From NCBI GenBank assembly GCA_964403415.1, contig CAYOFF010000001.1:248001-312000 (forward strand): DNA of 64,000 bases, given 5' to 3'. This document shows, in pieces, positions 1-10,268 of this stretch (position 1 is the stretch's first letter; each line of letters opens with the position of its first letter). This DNA is from CAYOFF01 sp964403415 (GTDB taxonomy: Bacteria; Patescibacteriota; Gracilibacteria; Absconditabacterales; Absconditicoccaceae). The position numbers were made by a program, and so were the translations under genes. Under the pieces are notes generated by a model. It ran no database searches. It worked only from the letters and a program-made list of their open reading frames with translations, and was not told the origin of the DNA.

Positions 1-1
1 T

Positions 2-106
2 ACTATCGACCAAGGTATTTGTTTGACAAAACAAATACCAAGGAGACGACACCTCGAATATGGAATTGTACCTGAATATCTTAAGCGAAAACTGTGTATG
101 AGATAG
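2..106 (+). CDS. 3' end of an unidentified ORF cut by the window edge
   Basis: An open frame runs from the left edge to a TAG at 104-106 and encodes about 34 residues rich in Arg and Lys. It is followed closely by a rho-independent terminator, which suggests the end of a real transcription unit. No family could be recognised from so short a piece. It may be noise. Confidence 0.25.
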   Translation, partial: TIDQGICLTKQIPRRRHLEYGIVPEYLKRKLCMR

Positions 107-123
107 AAAGACAAATTCTGTAT

Positions 124-157
124 GGGGGGTGCCAGAAAGCAATTACCTCCCTTTTTT
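124..157 (+). terminator. rho-independent terminator
   Basis: A G-rich arm (GGGGGGT) pairs with ACCTCCC across a loop of about 15 nt and is followed by six T. It closes the transcript entering from the left edge. Confidence 0.75.
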
Positions 158-237
158 GTTAGCAGAACCAATACGCAGATTGCCTGCTATATGTTTTGTC
201 GTAGGTGCATAGTGTTTTATTTCTACTTTCTCACCCT

Positions 238-393
238 ATGAAAACTAGCAACACTGTTGTAAAGATCAAAATAGGTAGAGATGCTTCAACTGGTCAATTC
301 ATTCCAGTCAAAACGGCGTTAGCGCGCCCTAAGACAACCACAGTTGAAACCATCAAGCTACCTGTGAAGCCTTCTCCCAAGAAGAGGTCTTAA
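238..393 (+). CDS. small conserved basic protein of unknown function
   Basis: 51 residues, ends in TAA. The core 'GRDASTGQFIPV' followed by a Thr-rich stretch and 'VETIK' resembles a widespread family of small proteins found beside small regulatory or toxin-antitoxin-like genes; that link is from memory. The C-terminus is Pro/Lys/Arg-rich. An alternative start at 205 would add 11 residues, but the ATG at 238 begins where the conserved part begins. It lies upstream of the Cas2-like gene with about 125 nt between. It has no UGA codon. Function unknown. Confidence 0.6.
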   Translation: MKTSNTVVKIKIGRDASTGQFIPVKTALARPKTTTVETIKLPVKPSPKKRS

Positions 394-415
394 TTCTAAC
401 GACAACAAAGACCAG

Positions 416-476
416 TTACTTGGGTAAGTAACAGGTTGGGGTCTATTGCTGCTGTCAGTAGATCCCAATGTATATA
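416..476 (+). other. two consecutive hairpins between small genes
   Basis: GTTACTT...AAGTAAC forms the first stem-loop (about 416-433). A longer arm TTGGGGTCTA pairs with TAGATCCCAA (about 444-476). Neither is followed by a T-run, so they are not classical terminators. They may structure the leader of the Cas2-like mRNA at 520. Confidence 0.45.
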
Positions 477-519
477 AATATCTACACAATGCAACACTTT
501 TATACATTATTTCGCTATT

Positions 520-789
520 ATGTCAAACATGATCCTTGTTACCTATGACCTACTCAATAAAGAAACTTGGAGAGACTACAAAGAACTTACAGATGCAATT
601 AGTAAGTACGACAACAAGAAGGTACTGCTATCAGTATATATCTTGAAGACTACTATGACTGCGAGTCAAGTCCGAGAAGATCTTAGTAAACACATTGATC
701 CCAACGATAGAATGCTATGCAGCAAGATTACCTACAGTGAGTCAGATTGAAGGATTCCTAAGGATGGTCGGGAACGAATGAAGGCTTAG
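520..789 (+). CDS. Cas2-fold, SinR-family protein (stand-alone)
   Basis: 89 residues when the TGA at 748 is read as Gly; the stop is TAG at 787. The start 'MILVTYDL', the middle 'LLSVYILKT' and the end 'HIDPNDRMLCSKIT' match the small ferredoxin-like proteins annotated as SinR family, distant relatives of Cas2. The early Asp in 'TYDL' sits where Cas2 nucleases carry their metal ligand. No CRISPR array or cas1 is near, so adaptation is unlikely; related stand-alone proteins are sometimes toxin-like (VapD/Cas2 superfamily). With the UGA read-through, the gene overlaps the convergent gene at 758-973 by 32 nt. If TGA were a stop here the protein would be 76 residues. Confidence 0.6.
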
Positions 790-973
790 TATTGAATACC
801 ATGAATTCTTTCGCTTTCTCGAGTGACTGTGTTAATAGTTCTCTAGCCTCTGTGTACGATTCAAGGTCGTCCAGAGGCTTTTTCTTTTCATACAATGTTA
901 ACAGTGTTTGTGCTAGACCTAGTGCCATTTCGTAGTAGGGAATATTTCTCCCATCTATTATCAATTTTTCCAT
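758..973 (-). CDS. small helical hypothetical protein
   Basis: 71 residues, ATG at 973, stop TAG. Mostly helical (repeated Leu/Glu/Lys), beginning 'MEKLIIDGRNIPYYEM'. No UGA codon. It is convergent with and overlaps the end of the Cas2-like gene. No family recognised; the coding call rests on the clean frame and helical composition. Confidence 0.5.
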   Translation of the reverse strand: MEKLIIDGRNIPYYEMALGLAQTLLTLYEKKKPLDDLESYTEARELLTQSLEKAKEFMVFNTKPSFVPDHP

Positions 974-1085
974 GTGTACTTTGAATGTAAATTACCTAAT
1001 ATACTTTCTTTTGATTTACTTCTTAACACCCAACGATAATATATAGAGAGGTAGTTCACTGAGGTCAGCAACTACACGAACATTT

Positions 1086-1265
1086 ATGCTAGCCCTTCAT
1101 ATATGCTTTACCTTCCATTTGGATATCATGATAAATACTAGCCATACTCCAAAGCCTGTCGCAGAACTATCCCAAACACAGACGGTCAAGAAAGATAATA
1201 GCATGCAATCTGTTAGTAAACTTCCAGCTAATGTTCGTGGCTACCTCTCTATGTATTGTTCCTAA
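1086..1265 (+). CDS. possible small ORF in a 342-nt gap
   Basis: The stretch 974-1315 has no clear gene. It holds a 59-codon frame (ATG at 1086, internal ATG at 1128, stop TAA) with no recognisable domain. Nothing else such as an RNA, repeat or terminator is visible here. Treat as doubtful. Confidence 0.2.
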   Translation: MLALHICFTFHLDIMINTSHTPKPVAELSQTQTVKKDNSMQSVSKLPANVRGYLSMYCS

Positions 1266-1315
1266 GTTGTTCTAAGTATATAACTGCCATTAGTTTTATT
1301 ATTTTTTGCTTTCTC

Positions 1316-2161
1316 ATGTCTTCAAAAATTACGCCTTTTGTTCGAACAAATCATAATGCCAAAGAGATGGCTGAGTACTATATGGGTATCTTTCCAGGAG
1401 CGAAGATTGTGAACGAAACGCCATTTGTGGTGGACATGGAAATATTTGGTCAAAGAATAGCTGCGCTAAATGGTGGTCCAGAATTTGTTCCAAATCCTTC
1501 TATTTCGTTTAGCCTATGGCTCAAGGATGAAGCTTTTACCAAACGTGTCTGGGATGGTCTAGCAGAGTGATGAACGGTTATGATGGAGTTTGGGGCGTAT
1601 CATTGGAGTAAGGCGTATGGATGGTGTAGTGATCGCTATGGCGTGAGTCGGCAGGTTATGTATGATGAACGTGATGATCATGAAGAGGAGATTGTTCCAA
1701 GTCTTATGTATACGGGCGCGGTTGCTGGCAAAACTGAGGAGGCAATGCAATTTTATACGAGCATGTTTGAGAATTCGTCAGTCACATCTATCTATAGATA
1801 CGGTCCGTGAGAAGGCGATGTAGAATGATATATAGCGCATGCAGAGTTTGTCTTGGCGGGACAAAAATTTATTGCTATGGATAGCTCTGCACCCCACAAA
1901 TTTAGTTTCAATGAGGGCGTATCTCTTGCTATCAGCTGTGATGGTCAGGAGGAAGTAGATTATTTTTGGAATAAACTTACCTCAGATGGGGGAGTAGAAT
2001 CCCAGTGCGGACGATGCAAAGATAAGTACGGCGTAGACCGGCAAGTAGTCCCTGTGCAGTTACATCGTGCTTTGTTTCAAGCGGATCAGGAGAAGGCACA
2101 ATATGCTATGCAGGCTATGATGAAGATGAAAAAGATAGTGATTAGCGAGTTGCAAGAGTAG
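1316..2161 (+). CDS. PhnB-like VOC (glyoxalase-fold) protein with two domains
   Basis: 281 residues, stop TAG, with UGA glycines at 1568, 1571, 1808 and 1826. Two tandem VOC modules of the PhnB / 3-demethylubiquinone methyltransferase-like type: each starts with a '(P)FVRTNHNAKEMAEYYMGIFPG'-type or 'EAMQFYTSMF' strand-helix and ends in '(Y)GWCSDRYGVSRQV' or 'CGRCKDKYGVDRQVVP'. The DRYGV/DKYGV pair is the family hallmark. The ATG at 1316 was chosen over 1256 because the extra N-terminus would be an unrelated hydrophobic stretch. The exact substrate of this family is usually unknown; probably a small-molecule binding or metal-dependent enzyme. Confidence 0.8.
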
Positions 2162-2202
2162 AGAGCTACGACGGTGTGGGAATTTATATTATGCATGGTA
2201 GA

Positions 2203-3165
2203 ATGTCTATTATCCAGGTGAATGATTTGCTAAAGGTTTTTAAGGTAGAAGAAAAGCAAAATACGCTATGAGCTAGATTAAAAGCTATTTTTTCTCCTAC
2301 ATACAAACAAATAGAGGCTGTAAAACATATTTCGTTTGATGTGCAGGCAGGAGAAAAAATAGCATTCCTTGGACCGAATGGTGCGTGAAAGTCTACAACC
2401 ATCAAAATGCTTACGTGAATTTTACATCCGACATCGGGAGAGATTACAGTTTGTGGATGCGTGCCGTCTCGTGACAGGAAGGAACTCGTCTACCAAATCG
2501 GTGCTGTATTTGGGCAGACGAGTAGATTGCGATACCATCTCACTCCAGAAGACACGTTTGAGTTGATGTCGCACATGTATGACATCCCTCATGAGAAGTA
2601 TGTCGAGAGAAAACAATATCTGACTACTAAGTTTGGCATAGAAGATCTCCTACAGCGTCCTATTAGAAAACTGTCTCTTGGGCAGAGAATGAAATGTGAA
2701 CTTGTAGCTAGCCTTTTGCATACACCAAAGGTTCTATTTTTGGATGAGCCTACTATTGGTCTTGATATTATTGCTAAGTCGACGTTACGTGAGGTGATTA
2801 ACCAAATTAATCATGAAGAAGGAACTACTATTTTTTTAACGTCGCATGATATCGGTGATATTGAGGAGGTTTGTGAGAGGGTTATAATAGTAAATCATGG
2901 AGTCATTCTGTACGATGGTGGTATAGATGAATTAAGGAAACAGCATGTTGCTGCGAGATATATTATACTAACACTTTCTTCTGGGCAGAAGTTGCAAACA
3001 TTGCCGCTTATGGAAGTAACGTCGCAGCAAGAAAATATCTACCACCTGCGTATCCCCAATGATGCTGTACAAGAGGTGCTTTCACACCTTACCACTACAC
3101 ATCAGATAGAAGATATTAGTATTCAGCAACCATCTATTGAAGAGATTATCAAAACGTTTTACTAA
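2203..3165 (+). CDS. ABC transporter ATP-binding subunit (COG4586-like)
   Basis: 320 residues, stop TAA. Walker A 'GPNGAGKSTT' around residues 57-66, in which Gly62 is encoded by UGA (2386), is followed by 'MLTGILHPTSGEI', the signature 'LSLGQRMKCEL' and Walker B 'VLFLDEPTIGLD'. This architecture with two following six-helix permeases matches the COG4586/4587/3694 exporter family of unknown substrate. Starts at 2191 and 2203 are in frame; 2203 ('MSIIQVNDLLKVFKV') matches the family N-terminus. It forms an operon with the two permeases 12 nt and about 800 nt downstream. Exporters of this type move drugs, peptides or lipids; the substrate cannot be told from sequence. Confidence 0.9.
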
Positions 3166-3177
3166 TGTTGTTGTCCT

Positions 3178-3969
3178 ATGTTTCGCTATTTGTGGTGACT
3201 CACGCGTATATCATACAAAAATCACGCCATATATGGATGGGATGTTTTTGCAATGTTGTGTATGTTTGCTTTGAGAGTCGCATTGATTGCGCTTATATAC
3301 CAAGCAATATATGCGGCTGACTGAGGCATAGATTTGGGCTCGTCTTCTGTTGCGCTTGTGACTTGGGGTATGATTTTTGCTCAGGTGGCAAGCGTTTCTA
3401 AACCACGTATTGCCGAGGAAATAGATAGCGATATCAAATCATGAAAGATTGCTGTGTGTCTACTTAATCCTGTACATTATTCGGTATATAAGCTTTTTGA
3501 AGTTATGTGAGCTAGTTTGTTTCGTATCGTGATAACAGTGTGTGCGTGAGTAATGATAGGCGTTCTCATGACACATACCTTTGTGTCGTCATGGCGGGCA
3601 TTCTGCATCTGAATAATTAGCCTTGTATGCGCCGTTTGTGTAAATGCATTTGGATTTATGATGATTGGAATGCTGGGCTTTTTTACAGAAGATAGTAGTT
3701 CGTTTAGATGGATATATGGAAAATTTGCTATGTTGCTTGGTTGAAATATTTTGCCATTACCATTTATGCCTGATCGACTACAGCAGATTGCTATGCTTTC
3801 GCCATTTGCTTCATCGTGATATACTACTGGATTGATAATACAGAGTAATGATCTATTGCAAAGCCTACAGTTTGTAGGACTACAAATAGTGCGGATGATT
3901 ATTTTATGGTGTATTGTACTTTGGATCTACAAAAAATGACAATCGTCTTTATTTGTAAATGGTGGATAA
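3178..3969 (+). CDS. ABC-2 type permease subunit 1
   Basis: 263 residues, stop TAA, with about seven UGA glycines, which is why no long standard-code ORF appears here. It has roughly six hydrophobic helices and the family patterns 'LLNPVHYSVYKLFE' and 'LPLPFMPDRLQQI' before 'SPFAS', a typical COG4587-like permease layout. It starts 12 nt after the ATPase gene and ends 2 nt before the next permease, so the three are almost certainly co-translated and form one exporter. Confidence 0.85.
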
Positions 3970-3971
3970 AA

Positions 3972-4784
3972 ATGAGCGGCATTTGCAAGGGATTACAAAA
4001 AGAGGTGAAGATATTGATGAAATTTTGGGTACTTAATCTCAAAAGTGCATACGCATATAAAACAAGTTTCTATATGCAGGTACTTTTTATGATGTTTAAT
4101 AACTGTTTTTGGCTTGTCGCTTGGTATTTTATGTTTGAAAAAGTGCCTACAATAGCATGATTTCACTATGCTGACTATATGCTCTTATGGGTTATTTGTT
4201 GCCGATCGTTTTCGTTTGTGATGATGCTGTGAAATGGAAGTGTGTATAAGATGTGAGACCTTATTGCGCAATGATGAATAGATACCTACTTGCTTCTGCC
4301 GGGCAGTGTGCTTCCAAAGATTGTTGGTCGTAGTATAGAAATATCAGCTATATGAGACTTCTTTTTTAGTATAATTTTGATTCGATTTATACCTGGTGTG
4401 TCGTTAATATTTGCTGCAAAGACATTGATTGTTTCTTTGTTGAGTGCGATCGTTATTGTTGGTGTCATGATTATCTTTCAATCACTATCATTTTGGATAG
4501 GTAACTCAACAAAACTGGCAGACTCAATTTTTCAGGCTATGATCGGTTCTGCAACCTATCCGCCAGAAATTTTTAGTTCGATATTTTTGAAGATACTTAT
4601 TGTCACTGTGGTGCCAGTCTATTTTACTGCTTTTATGCCATATACTTTGGTAAAGCATTTTTCGTGGATAGGATTTGGAGAATTGGCACTGGTTGCTGCG
4701 TGTGTGATAGTGCTTGCTGCCTATATCTTCAAAAGATGACTGCGTAGGTATGAGAGTGGAAGTGCTATGGTCTTGAACGTGTAA
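3972..4784 (+). CDS. ABC-2 type permease subunit 2
   Basis: 270 residues, stop TAA. N-terminal 'LNLKSAYAYKTSFYMQ' followed by six membrane segments and a C-terminal 'RRYESGSA' tail matches the COG3694-like partner permease. UGA glycines occur throughout (for example 4158, 4269, 4272). It starts two bases after the TAA of subunit 1. The tail ends 43 nt before the convergent caspase-like gene. Confidence 0.85.
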
Positions 4785-4827
4785 GACAAATAATATATGA
4801 GGGCACAATTGTTGGTCGCGTATTTTA

Positions 4828-7290
4828 TTAGAATAATACGGTTGTTTTCCCTGTGCGTGTATCCCAAAAACTTGTCGGCATGTACTTGTCGGGGTTTTGG
4901 AGAATGGTGTAAAGTCGTGACTCGTTGAATGAAATATTTTCGTCTTGATTGAAGTCGACCTCGTGACGTTTGCTTGATTCATATGCTTGGATCATGTCGT
5001 TGGTCTGTTTGGAGGTTCCTACATTTGCGGATGAAGCAAGCTTAATATTGGAAACGAAATTGGGATTCTGATCAAATTTGTTTCCACTGAAACAACTGTC
5101 TATTGTGAGAGAGAAATACTGTGCAGATTGTGGATACTGCTTTTTGATGGTTTCGCTAAAATTTACGAGTTTTTCGAAATGCTGACGGGTGAATGGCGTT
5201 TTTCACATTTGTGCAGAACCGTCTTCTCAGCCGTGTAGCGCGATCATAATATGAAGATATTTGGGCTGTTGAGACGCTTTGAGTGGGCCAATAATGTGTG
5301 TACCAATCTTCTTTTGGACGTCTTCTATAAACTTATCTGGTCAGTATTTCTCTGCGGGATTGTCTGTTTTTTTCTCGTATTTGTCGCTGGAAATGGCTAT
5401 GACCTCTCAGTATCACCGTGCTTTGAGGGTATTGATGTATGTGGTATAATTGCTGAATGCGTTATTCGCATCGTCTCCTTTTCAGGGATAAAGTGCCATG
5501 ATCGTTGTTTGTTTTTTCTGTTCCTGATTTTCGGGTATTTGTATAAATTGCTGAATATCGGTTTGGAGCTGCTGTACGTAGGTTGTGATTTGCCCCGCTT
5601 CGATAGTACGATAGGGATTTTTGTAGGTGTCTTGCTGATATCTTTGGAGGACTCATGCGAGAAGTGAAGACGAGGAAATGATTTCTTGAGGTTGTTTTCC
5701 GATAGTAATGTTTTGTGGATGATTTGATAAAAAATGATATAGCATGAGTGTATTGCGCATGCCATAAGTATATATCAGTTCTTGATGGGGATAAAGATAT
5801 CATTCTTTGATACGTTTATCGGCAATCCATGTTTGTGCTGTTGTTTCTATTTGTCTGAGGTCTTGATCGTCTTGTTCACTAGCAAGTCATTCGAAGCATA
5901 GGTGCATAAGTTTTTTTCATTTCTCAGAAGCCAAAAATTCCGTATTTTCTAAAAGATATCAAAGCTCAGAACCTATCGTATGCACTAGTATTTGACGCGC
6001 ATACTTGTCGGTGAGAATGCTTTTCATATAGGTAGATGTGAGTTCATGAGATAGAAAATCAGAAAGAGAACTTTGTGAGATCATTTTCTCTTTGATGTCT
6101 TTGATTTGATGTTCATAGAGAATCTTTTTTGTTACATCTGACGTTCAATTTAGTGCATGTTCGATACTTTTCATGTCTCGGTACAGTTCTTCTAAGGATC
6201 TGTTTTTGCTTCGTAGTCATTTGGCGAGAGCCTTTTCAATGCCGGTTGAAACGCCAGTATCAATGAAATCTTTTTCGTCTTTGAGATTGAGATGCCATTT
6301 CAAAAGCCAAAGCTTGAAGCTCGTGTCTGGCTGTTGATAAAGGGGATCTTTACTATCGGAAAGTGTGTTGTAATTACTGAGTGTCTGTGAAAATAAACTT
6401 ATTTGTTGCTCTTTGGAAAGTTCATTCATAAAAATATCTATTGTTCAGATCACTTTTTGAGTGCCAGTAGCAAAGATAGAGATCCAATTTTCTGTGAGTA
6501 ATGGCGAAGCTTTGCACAAAGTATTTAGTCACTTCATAAAATAGGGGGTGCTGCCAGCTTCTGAGAGTATACCAAAAAGTCCTTCGACGCCATTGACTGT
6601 TGGCCCAATGTTTTTTACTTTGTCGTAGGTTCATCGATTTGTAATATTTCTTTTTCTGATTTCGATCTGGATGTAGGACTGTAGCTTTTGTGTAATATTT
6701 TCGAACTGAGATATGATTTGGGATGATTGATGTCATGGAATTTGGAATACTCATAGACAGGCTATACGTCTACATGTTTGCGCGGCAATGCTTCATATTT
6801 CTTGATTTTTGTGTTTATATTCGAGTCACTCCAAAACAGCTGGTTTTTTGTATTCAGTCGTATTTTTGGAGGCTAGAAGTTGGAGATCTTCTTCTTTGAG
6901 TGATCAAAAGAGATCGTTATTTGCAGTCGTGAATGCCTTTGTGTCAATTATGGCCAAGAGATCGTTTATCTCTCAGATAAGTTCGGAATTGTCTTGTTTT
7001 AATGCACTGTAGAGTAGTGTCCGAGTATGTTTTGAGAGACATAATGGCAAAAATTCTTCGGCATATGGTTTGTCTTTTCGTATAGCATATTCCTGACAGA
7101 TTGCTTTTGGATTATCTTTGAGTCTGAAAATTTCGTTTTTGTACTCGGGATATTTTGTAGCCAAGCGTTCGAAAGGATCCTCGGTTGTTTTTTCGATATC
7201 TGATTTTAGAGTAGTAATCTCTTTGCTGATTCATGGGATGAGATACGGCTCATAGGGAGACTCTGGTACTGGGTTAGGTGTGTTTTCCAT
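4828..7290 (-). CDS. large caspase-like (clan CD) cysteine peptidase homologue
   Basis: 820 residues in one frame under table 25, with two tandem TAA stops. The first ~600 residues are helical, polar and without a recognised family. The C-terminal part carries the clan CD dyad: 'IALHGGEDGS' with His686 after a hydrophobic strand, and 'SLTIDSCFSGNKF' with Cys733, 47 residues later, the usual caspase/metacaspase spacing. The Gly after LHG is UGA-coded. No signal peptide is apparent, so it is probably cytoplasmic. No second prokaryotic caspase-associated domain (TIR, NACHT, WD40) could be seen. It could act in self-killing, defence or processing of partner proteins. It is convergent with the ABC exporter and divergent from the regulator at 7442. 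Confidence 0.7.
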
Positions 7291-7441
7291 GGTAGGCTTT
7301 TGTAAAGTGTAGGACGCTACCTGTGTCTAGGTGCTCTCTAAGTATATACTTTCTGTGCGAGTTACACAAATATCTGTATTACAAAAATACGATTTGCTGC
7401 TTTCCATAGACATCTTACTACAAAACCATATACTCCGCACC

Positions 7442-7978
7442 ATGAAATTCGAAAAACTCTTTGGAAGTAAGACAAAGTCTGATATTCTGAAGTATCTTGT
7501 CTTCAGGAGGCAAGGGATTTCTATGAGGGCGTTTGAGCATGAACTCCAGCGGTCTTTTCCTGCTATCAAAAAACAGATTGATCTTCTGGAGGAAGCGGGC
7601 GTGGTTACTATCGACAAACAAGACGCAAAACGAGCCGTATATCTATGCAAGTGACTAGATACGCATATCAGAAATTTATTTATAGCTGCGCTCAAGGATG
7701 AGCTTAGGACGTATTTTCTGGAACATGAATTTATGGTAGAGAAACACTTTTTTGGGAAGGTATTTGGAAATGCTGTAGAAATGGATCTTGTGCTTATACA
7801 CAGTGCGAATGCGGCGGAATTTATAGACAAACTCAAAGAGGATATTAATTTGATTTTTAGAGGATATTTGATTGAACTCGTGAGCGTGGTCTTTATGACG
7901 ACAGGGGATTTTGAGAAACGTTATAGGCTGGCAGATAAGTTTGTGCTCTGACTGATGAGAAACGCGAAAGAGGAGTAG
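7442..7978 (+). CDS. winged-helix DNA-binding regulator with C-terminal nucleotidyltransferase-like region
   Basis: 178 residues, stop TAG, UGA glycines at 7652 and 7949. Residues 1-70 are a winged helix ('KSDILKYLVFRRQGISMRAFE', then 'PAIKKQIDLLEEAGVV'). The remainder ('NAVEMDLVLIHSANAAEFIDKL') resembles the small domain that follows such winged helices in many CPR and archaeal regulators. The start is the ATG at 7442; an upstream in-frame ATG at 7331 would add an unrelated stretch. It lies next to secE but has its own leader. Confidence 0.65.
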
Positions 7979-8055
7979 AATATCGTGTTGTATCTGAGGC
8001 AAAAATTTGTATAGTCGCGCAAATCGTCTCGTTTTTTAGTTATTGTCTGTTGTTC

Positions 8056-8244
8056 ATGTTGCACTTTTTCTATGATAGCTTGGATACGCTCAAGAAGGTC
8101 AAAAGACCTACAACTAAGGAAGTCAGAAACCTAACTATTGGCTTGCTGGTAGTGGTTGCGGTTTCTTCGATATTTTTTGCGCTTATGGATGGCGCTCTTG
8201 CGGAGCTCTACAAGATGTTTTATAGCATGATGAAAGGACAATAA
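8056..8244 (+). CDS. secE: preprotein translocase subunit SecE
   Basis: 62 residues, the short single-helix SecE type. It has an amphipathic N-terminal part ('LDTLKKVKRPTTKEVRNL') and one membrane helix ('LTIGLLVVVAVSSIFFALM'). It is immediately followed by nusG, the classic bacterial order; the secE stop and nusG start overlap as TAATG. It stabilises SecY in the translocon. The ATG at 8056 fits family length; a TTG at 8050 is possible. Confidence 0.85.
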   Translation: MLHFFYDSLDTLKKVKRPTTKEVRNLTIGLLVVVAVSSIFFALMDGALAELYKMFYSMMKGQ

Positions 8245-8819
8245 TGACGGTAACCGCTACTGAGGTCAAGAAGCAGATAGAGGATAATGAGTACAGATGG
8301 TATGTACTGAGCGTGGTCTCAGGGCAGGAGTCGTTGGTTATCGAAAATCTCCAGGAGAGAGTCAAAAAACAGGCGCTCGAGCATGATATTGTGGACTATA
8401 TGAATCCTACAGTAAATGAAGTCTACTACAAAGGCGACAAAAAAATATTTAAGCCAAAAAAGCTCTATCCAGGATATGTGTTCATCAAATCTAAGATGAA
8501 CGAAAAAATCTGGTATGTGATCAGAAACACGCCAGGAGTAAGGCTTATTGTGGGGGCTGAGACGCGCCCTATACCTCTTACGCAGAAAGAGTATGATGAT
8601 ATGGTGAAACAGATTGACGAGAGAAATCAGAGAGCTGAATTTGCCGTTCCATTTCAGGAGGGAGATGTGGTGGTCCTGAGAGATGGTGACTTCAATGGTA
8701 TGAAAGGTGTTGTTACAGAAATAGATGTTATGAAGGGATTTTTGTATGTAAATGTAGAGATTTTGGGAAGAAATACACCTGTTATGGTGTCGTTTGAGAA
8801 GGTCGAAAGAGTGGCATAA
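8244..8819 (+). CDS. nusG: transcription termination/antitermination factor NusG
   Basis: 191 residues, stop TAA. The NGN domain begins 'YRWYVLSVVSGQESLVIENL' and includes 'LYPGYVFIKSKM' and 'TPGVRLIVG'. The C-terminal KOW domain carries 'FQEGDVVVLRDGDFNGMKGVV'. It binds RNA polymerase clamp helices and couples to Rho or S10. Translationally coupled to secE. There are no UGA glycines despite many Gly residues, in line with other highly expressed genes here. Confidence 0.95.
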   Translation: MTVTATEVKKQIEDNEYRWYVLSVVSGQESLVIENLQERVKKQALEHDIVDYMNPTVNEVYYKGDKKIFKPKKLYPGYVFIKSKMNEKIWYVIRNTPGVRLIVGAETRPIPLTQKEYDDMVKQIDERNQRAEFAVPFQEGDVVVLRDGDFNGMKGVVTEIDVMKGFLYVNVEILGRNTPVMVSFEKVERVA

Positions 8820-8850
8820 CATAACGTGTTTTCACTTGCTTAGTCCTCGT

Positions 8851-9726
8851 ATGAACGATGAAACAAGAACGGTAGCCTGGGCAGTACTGGTGTTTGCAGC
8901 AGGATTTCTCTTGGTCTACGTGCTGTTTTTTGGTGTACATGGAAAGGCATTGTATAAGACAGATGCTAAGGAGATATGAGGTGATTGAGCGGTATATATG
9001 GTTACTTCTACTGGTACTAAGACGCAAACACAGACATTACTGCCGCCCGCAACTACCACACCTGGTGGTCAGCAGGAGAGGGCTACGTACCAAGAAATGG
9101 ATCCAAAAATGTACCAGGCGTACTATGGTAGCGCAGCTACGGGCACACAAGCGAATGGTGCAGTAGCGGCTCGTGTAGAGCAGTCTGATCGCCCAGAAGT
9201 AGTTGACGGGAAAACATTTTATCCTGTGAGCGATCTGTTCAAGGACACGAGCCAAAACCAAGAGGTGCGTGTTCAGACGCAGACTGAATGACAGCCGGTT
9301 ACTATCTGAGGAGCGTTGGAGCCAGGACAGGTCATGCTTTCCAATACATATATTTGGCAGTCCAAGAAATGACCATTCAAAGTCCTTTCTTTGCTTGGTA
9401 TCGCGGGAATGGAACGTTATATTCTCAAAGATGTCAATAATACGCATTATATCTATTTAGGGGACTTTTCAGAGGATTTACGTGGGAATATCCAAGCATT
9501 GGGCGGAAATGTAGTTGAAATTAAAGATCAAACCGCTATAAGGAACGATATCTTGTTTTGAGAGAATGTCCAGCTCATCAGTTTGCCGCAAATGCCTACA
9601 AAACAGTTTTTGTTAGTTCGCTTTTTGTGAGGAAAGGATGTTCGGTTTATTCAAGCGGATAATGATTATTTTGTGGCTAACAAGCGCTATATTCAGGAAC
9701 AATTTGACTTTGCATATGGTAGATAA
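8851..9726 (+). CDS. membrane-anchored protein of unknown function in the nusG-rplK operon
   Basis: 291 residues, stop TAA, several UGA glycines. One N-terminal membrane helix ('WAVLVFAAGFLLVYVLFF'), then a Gln/Thr/Ala/Pro-rich linker, then a predicted extracytoplasmic C-terminal domain with 'MERYILKDVNNTHYIYLG' and 'IKDQTAIRNDILFG'. The topology suggests a surface-exposed or periplasmic-side domain. No known family recognised. It sits between nusG and rplK where most bacteria have nothing, so it is probably expressed with the ribosomal genes. Confidence 0.7.
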
Positions 9727-9787
9727 ACCCTTCAATACGTGAATGACTATGTAGCATATTACCTTATTTTATTCCCTGGTTACAACG

Positions 9788-10240
9788 ATGGCTTCCAAGA
9801 AAGTACAAAAGCAATTTACCCTGTATATGCCTGCTGCTAAGGCTACACCAGCTCCTCCTATTGGACCTACACTTGGTCAGCATGGTGTGAATATCGGTGC
9901 ATTCGTTAAGGAGTTTAACGATAAGACACAGGACACCTTCAAACAGTATGGGAATACAGCTGTGAGAGTCCCTGCAAAAGTAAGCGTCTATGTGGATAGA
10001 TCATATGATATGGAACTTTTGCCACCTATCGCATCTGACCTTATCAAGTACAAGGCGGGTGTGCAGTCAGGATCTGCAGAACCAAACAAGAAGAAAGTCG
10101 CAACAGTGACAGAAGCTGATCTTGAGGAAATAGCTACTATCAAGCAACCTGTTATGAATACGAGAAAGAAAGCAGCATTGGTCAAGAGTTTGAGAGGTAC
10201 TGCAAGAAGCCTTGGTATAGAAGTGAAGGCTGCGGCGTAA
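9788..10240 (+). CDS. rplK: 50S ribosomal protein L11
   Basis: 150 residues, stop TAA. Family motifs include 'FTLYMPAAKATPAPPIGPTLG', 'GVNIGAFVKEFN' and 'RGTARSLGIEV'. L11 forms the GTPase-associated centre with L10/L12 and 23S rRNA. No Shine-Dalgarno precedes the ATG. No UGA glycine. Confidence 0.97.
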   Translation: MASKKVQKQFTLYMPAAKATPAPPIGPTLGQHGVNIGAFVKEFNDKTQDTFKQYGNTAVRVPAKVSVYVDRSYDMELLPPIASDLIKYKAGVQSGSAEPNKKKVATVTEADLEEIATIKQPVMNTRKKAALVKSLRGTARSLGIEVKAAA

Positions 10241-10268
10241 TCTTTTATGTACGTAGTTGTAAAGGTAG

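Noticed and set aside
520..789. Part of a CRISPR-Cas locus
   Set aside because: No repeats, no cas1 or other cas genes in the window.
3178..3969. Apparent non-coding or pseudogene region between the ABC ATPase and 3906
   Set aside because: With TGA as Gly it is a complete permease in one frame; the fragmentation is only an effect of the wrong code.
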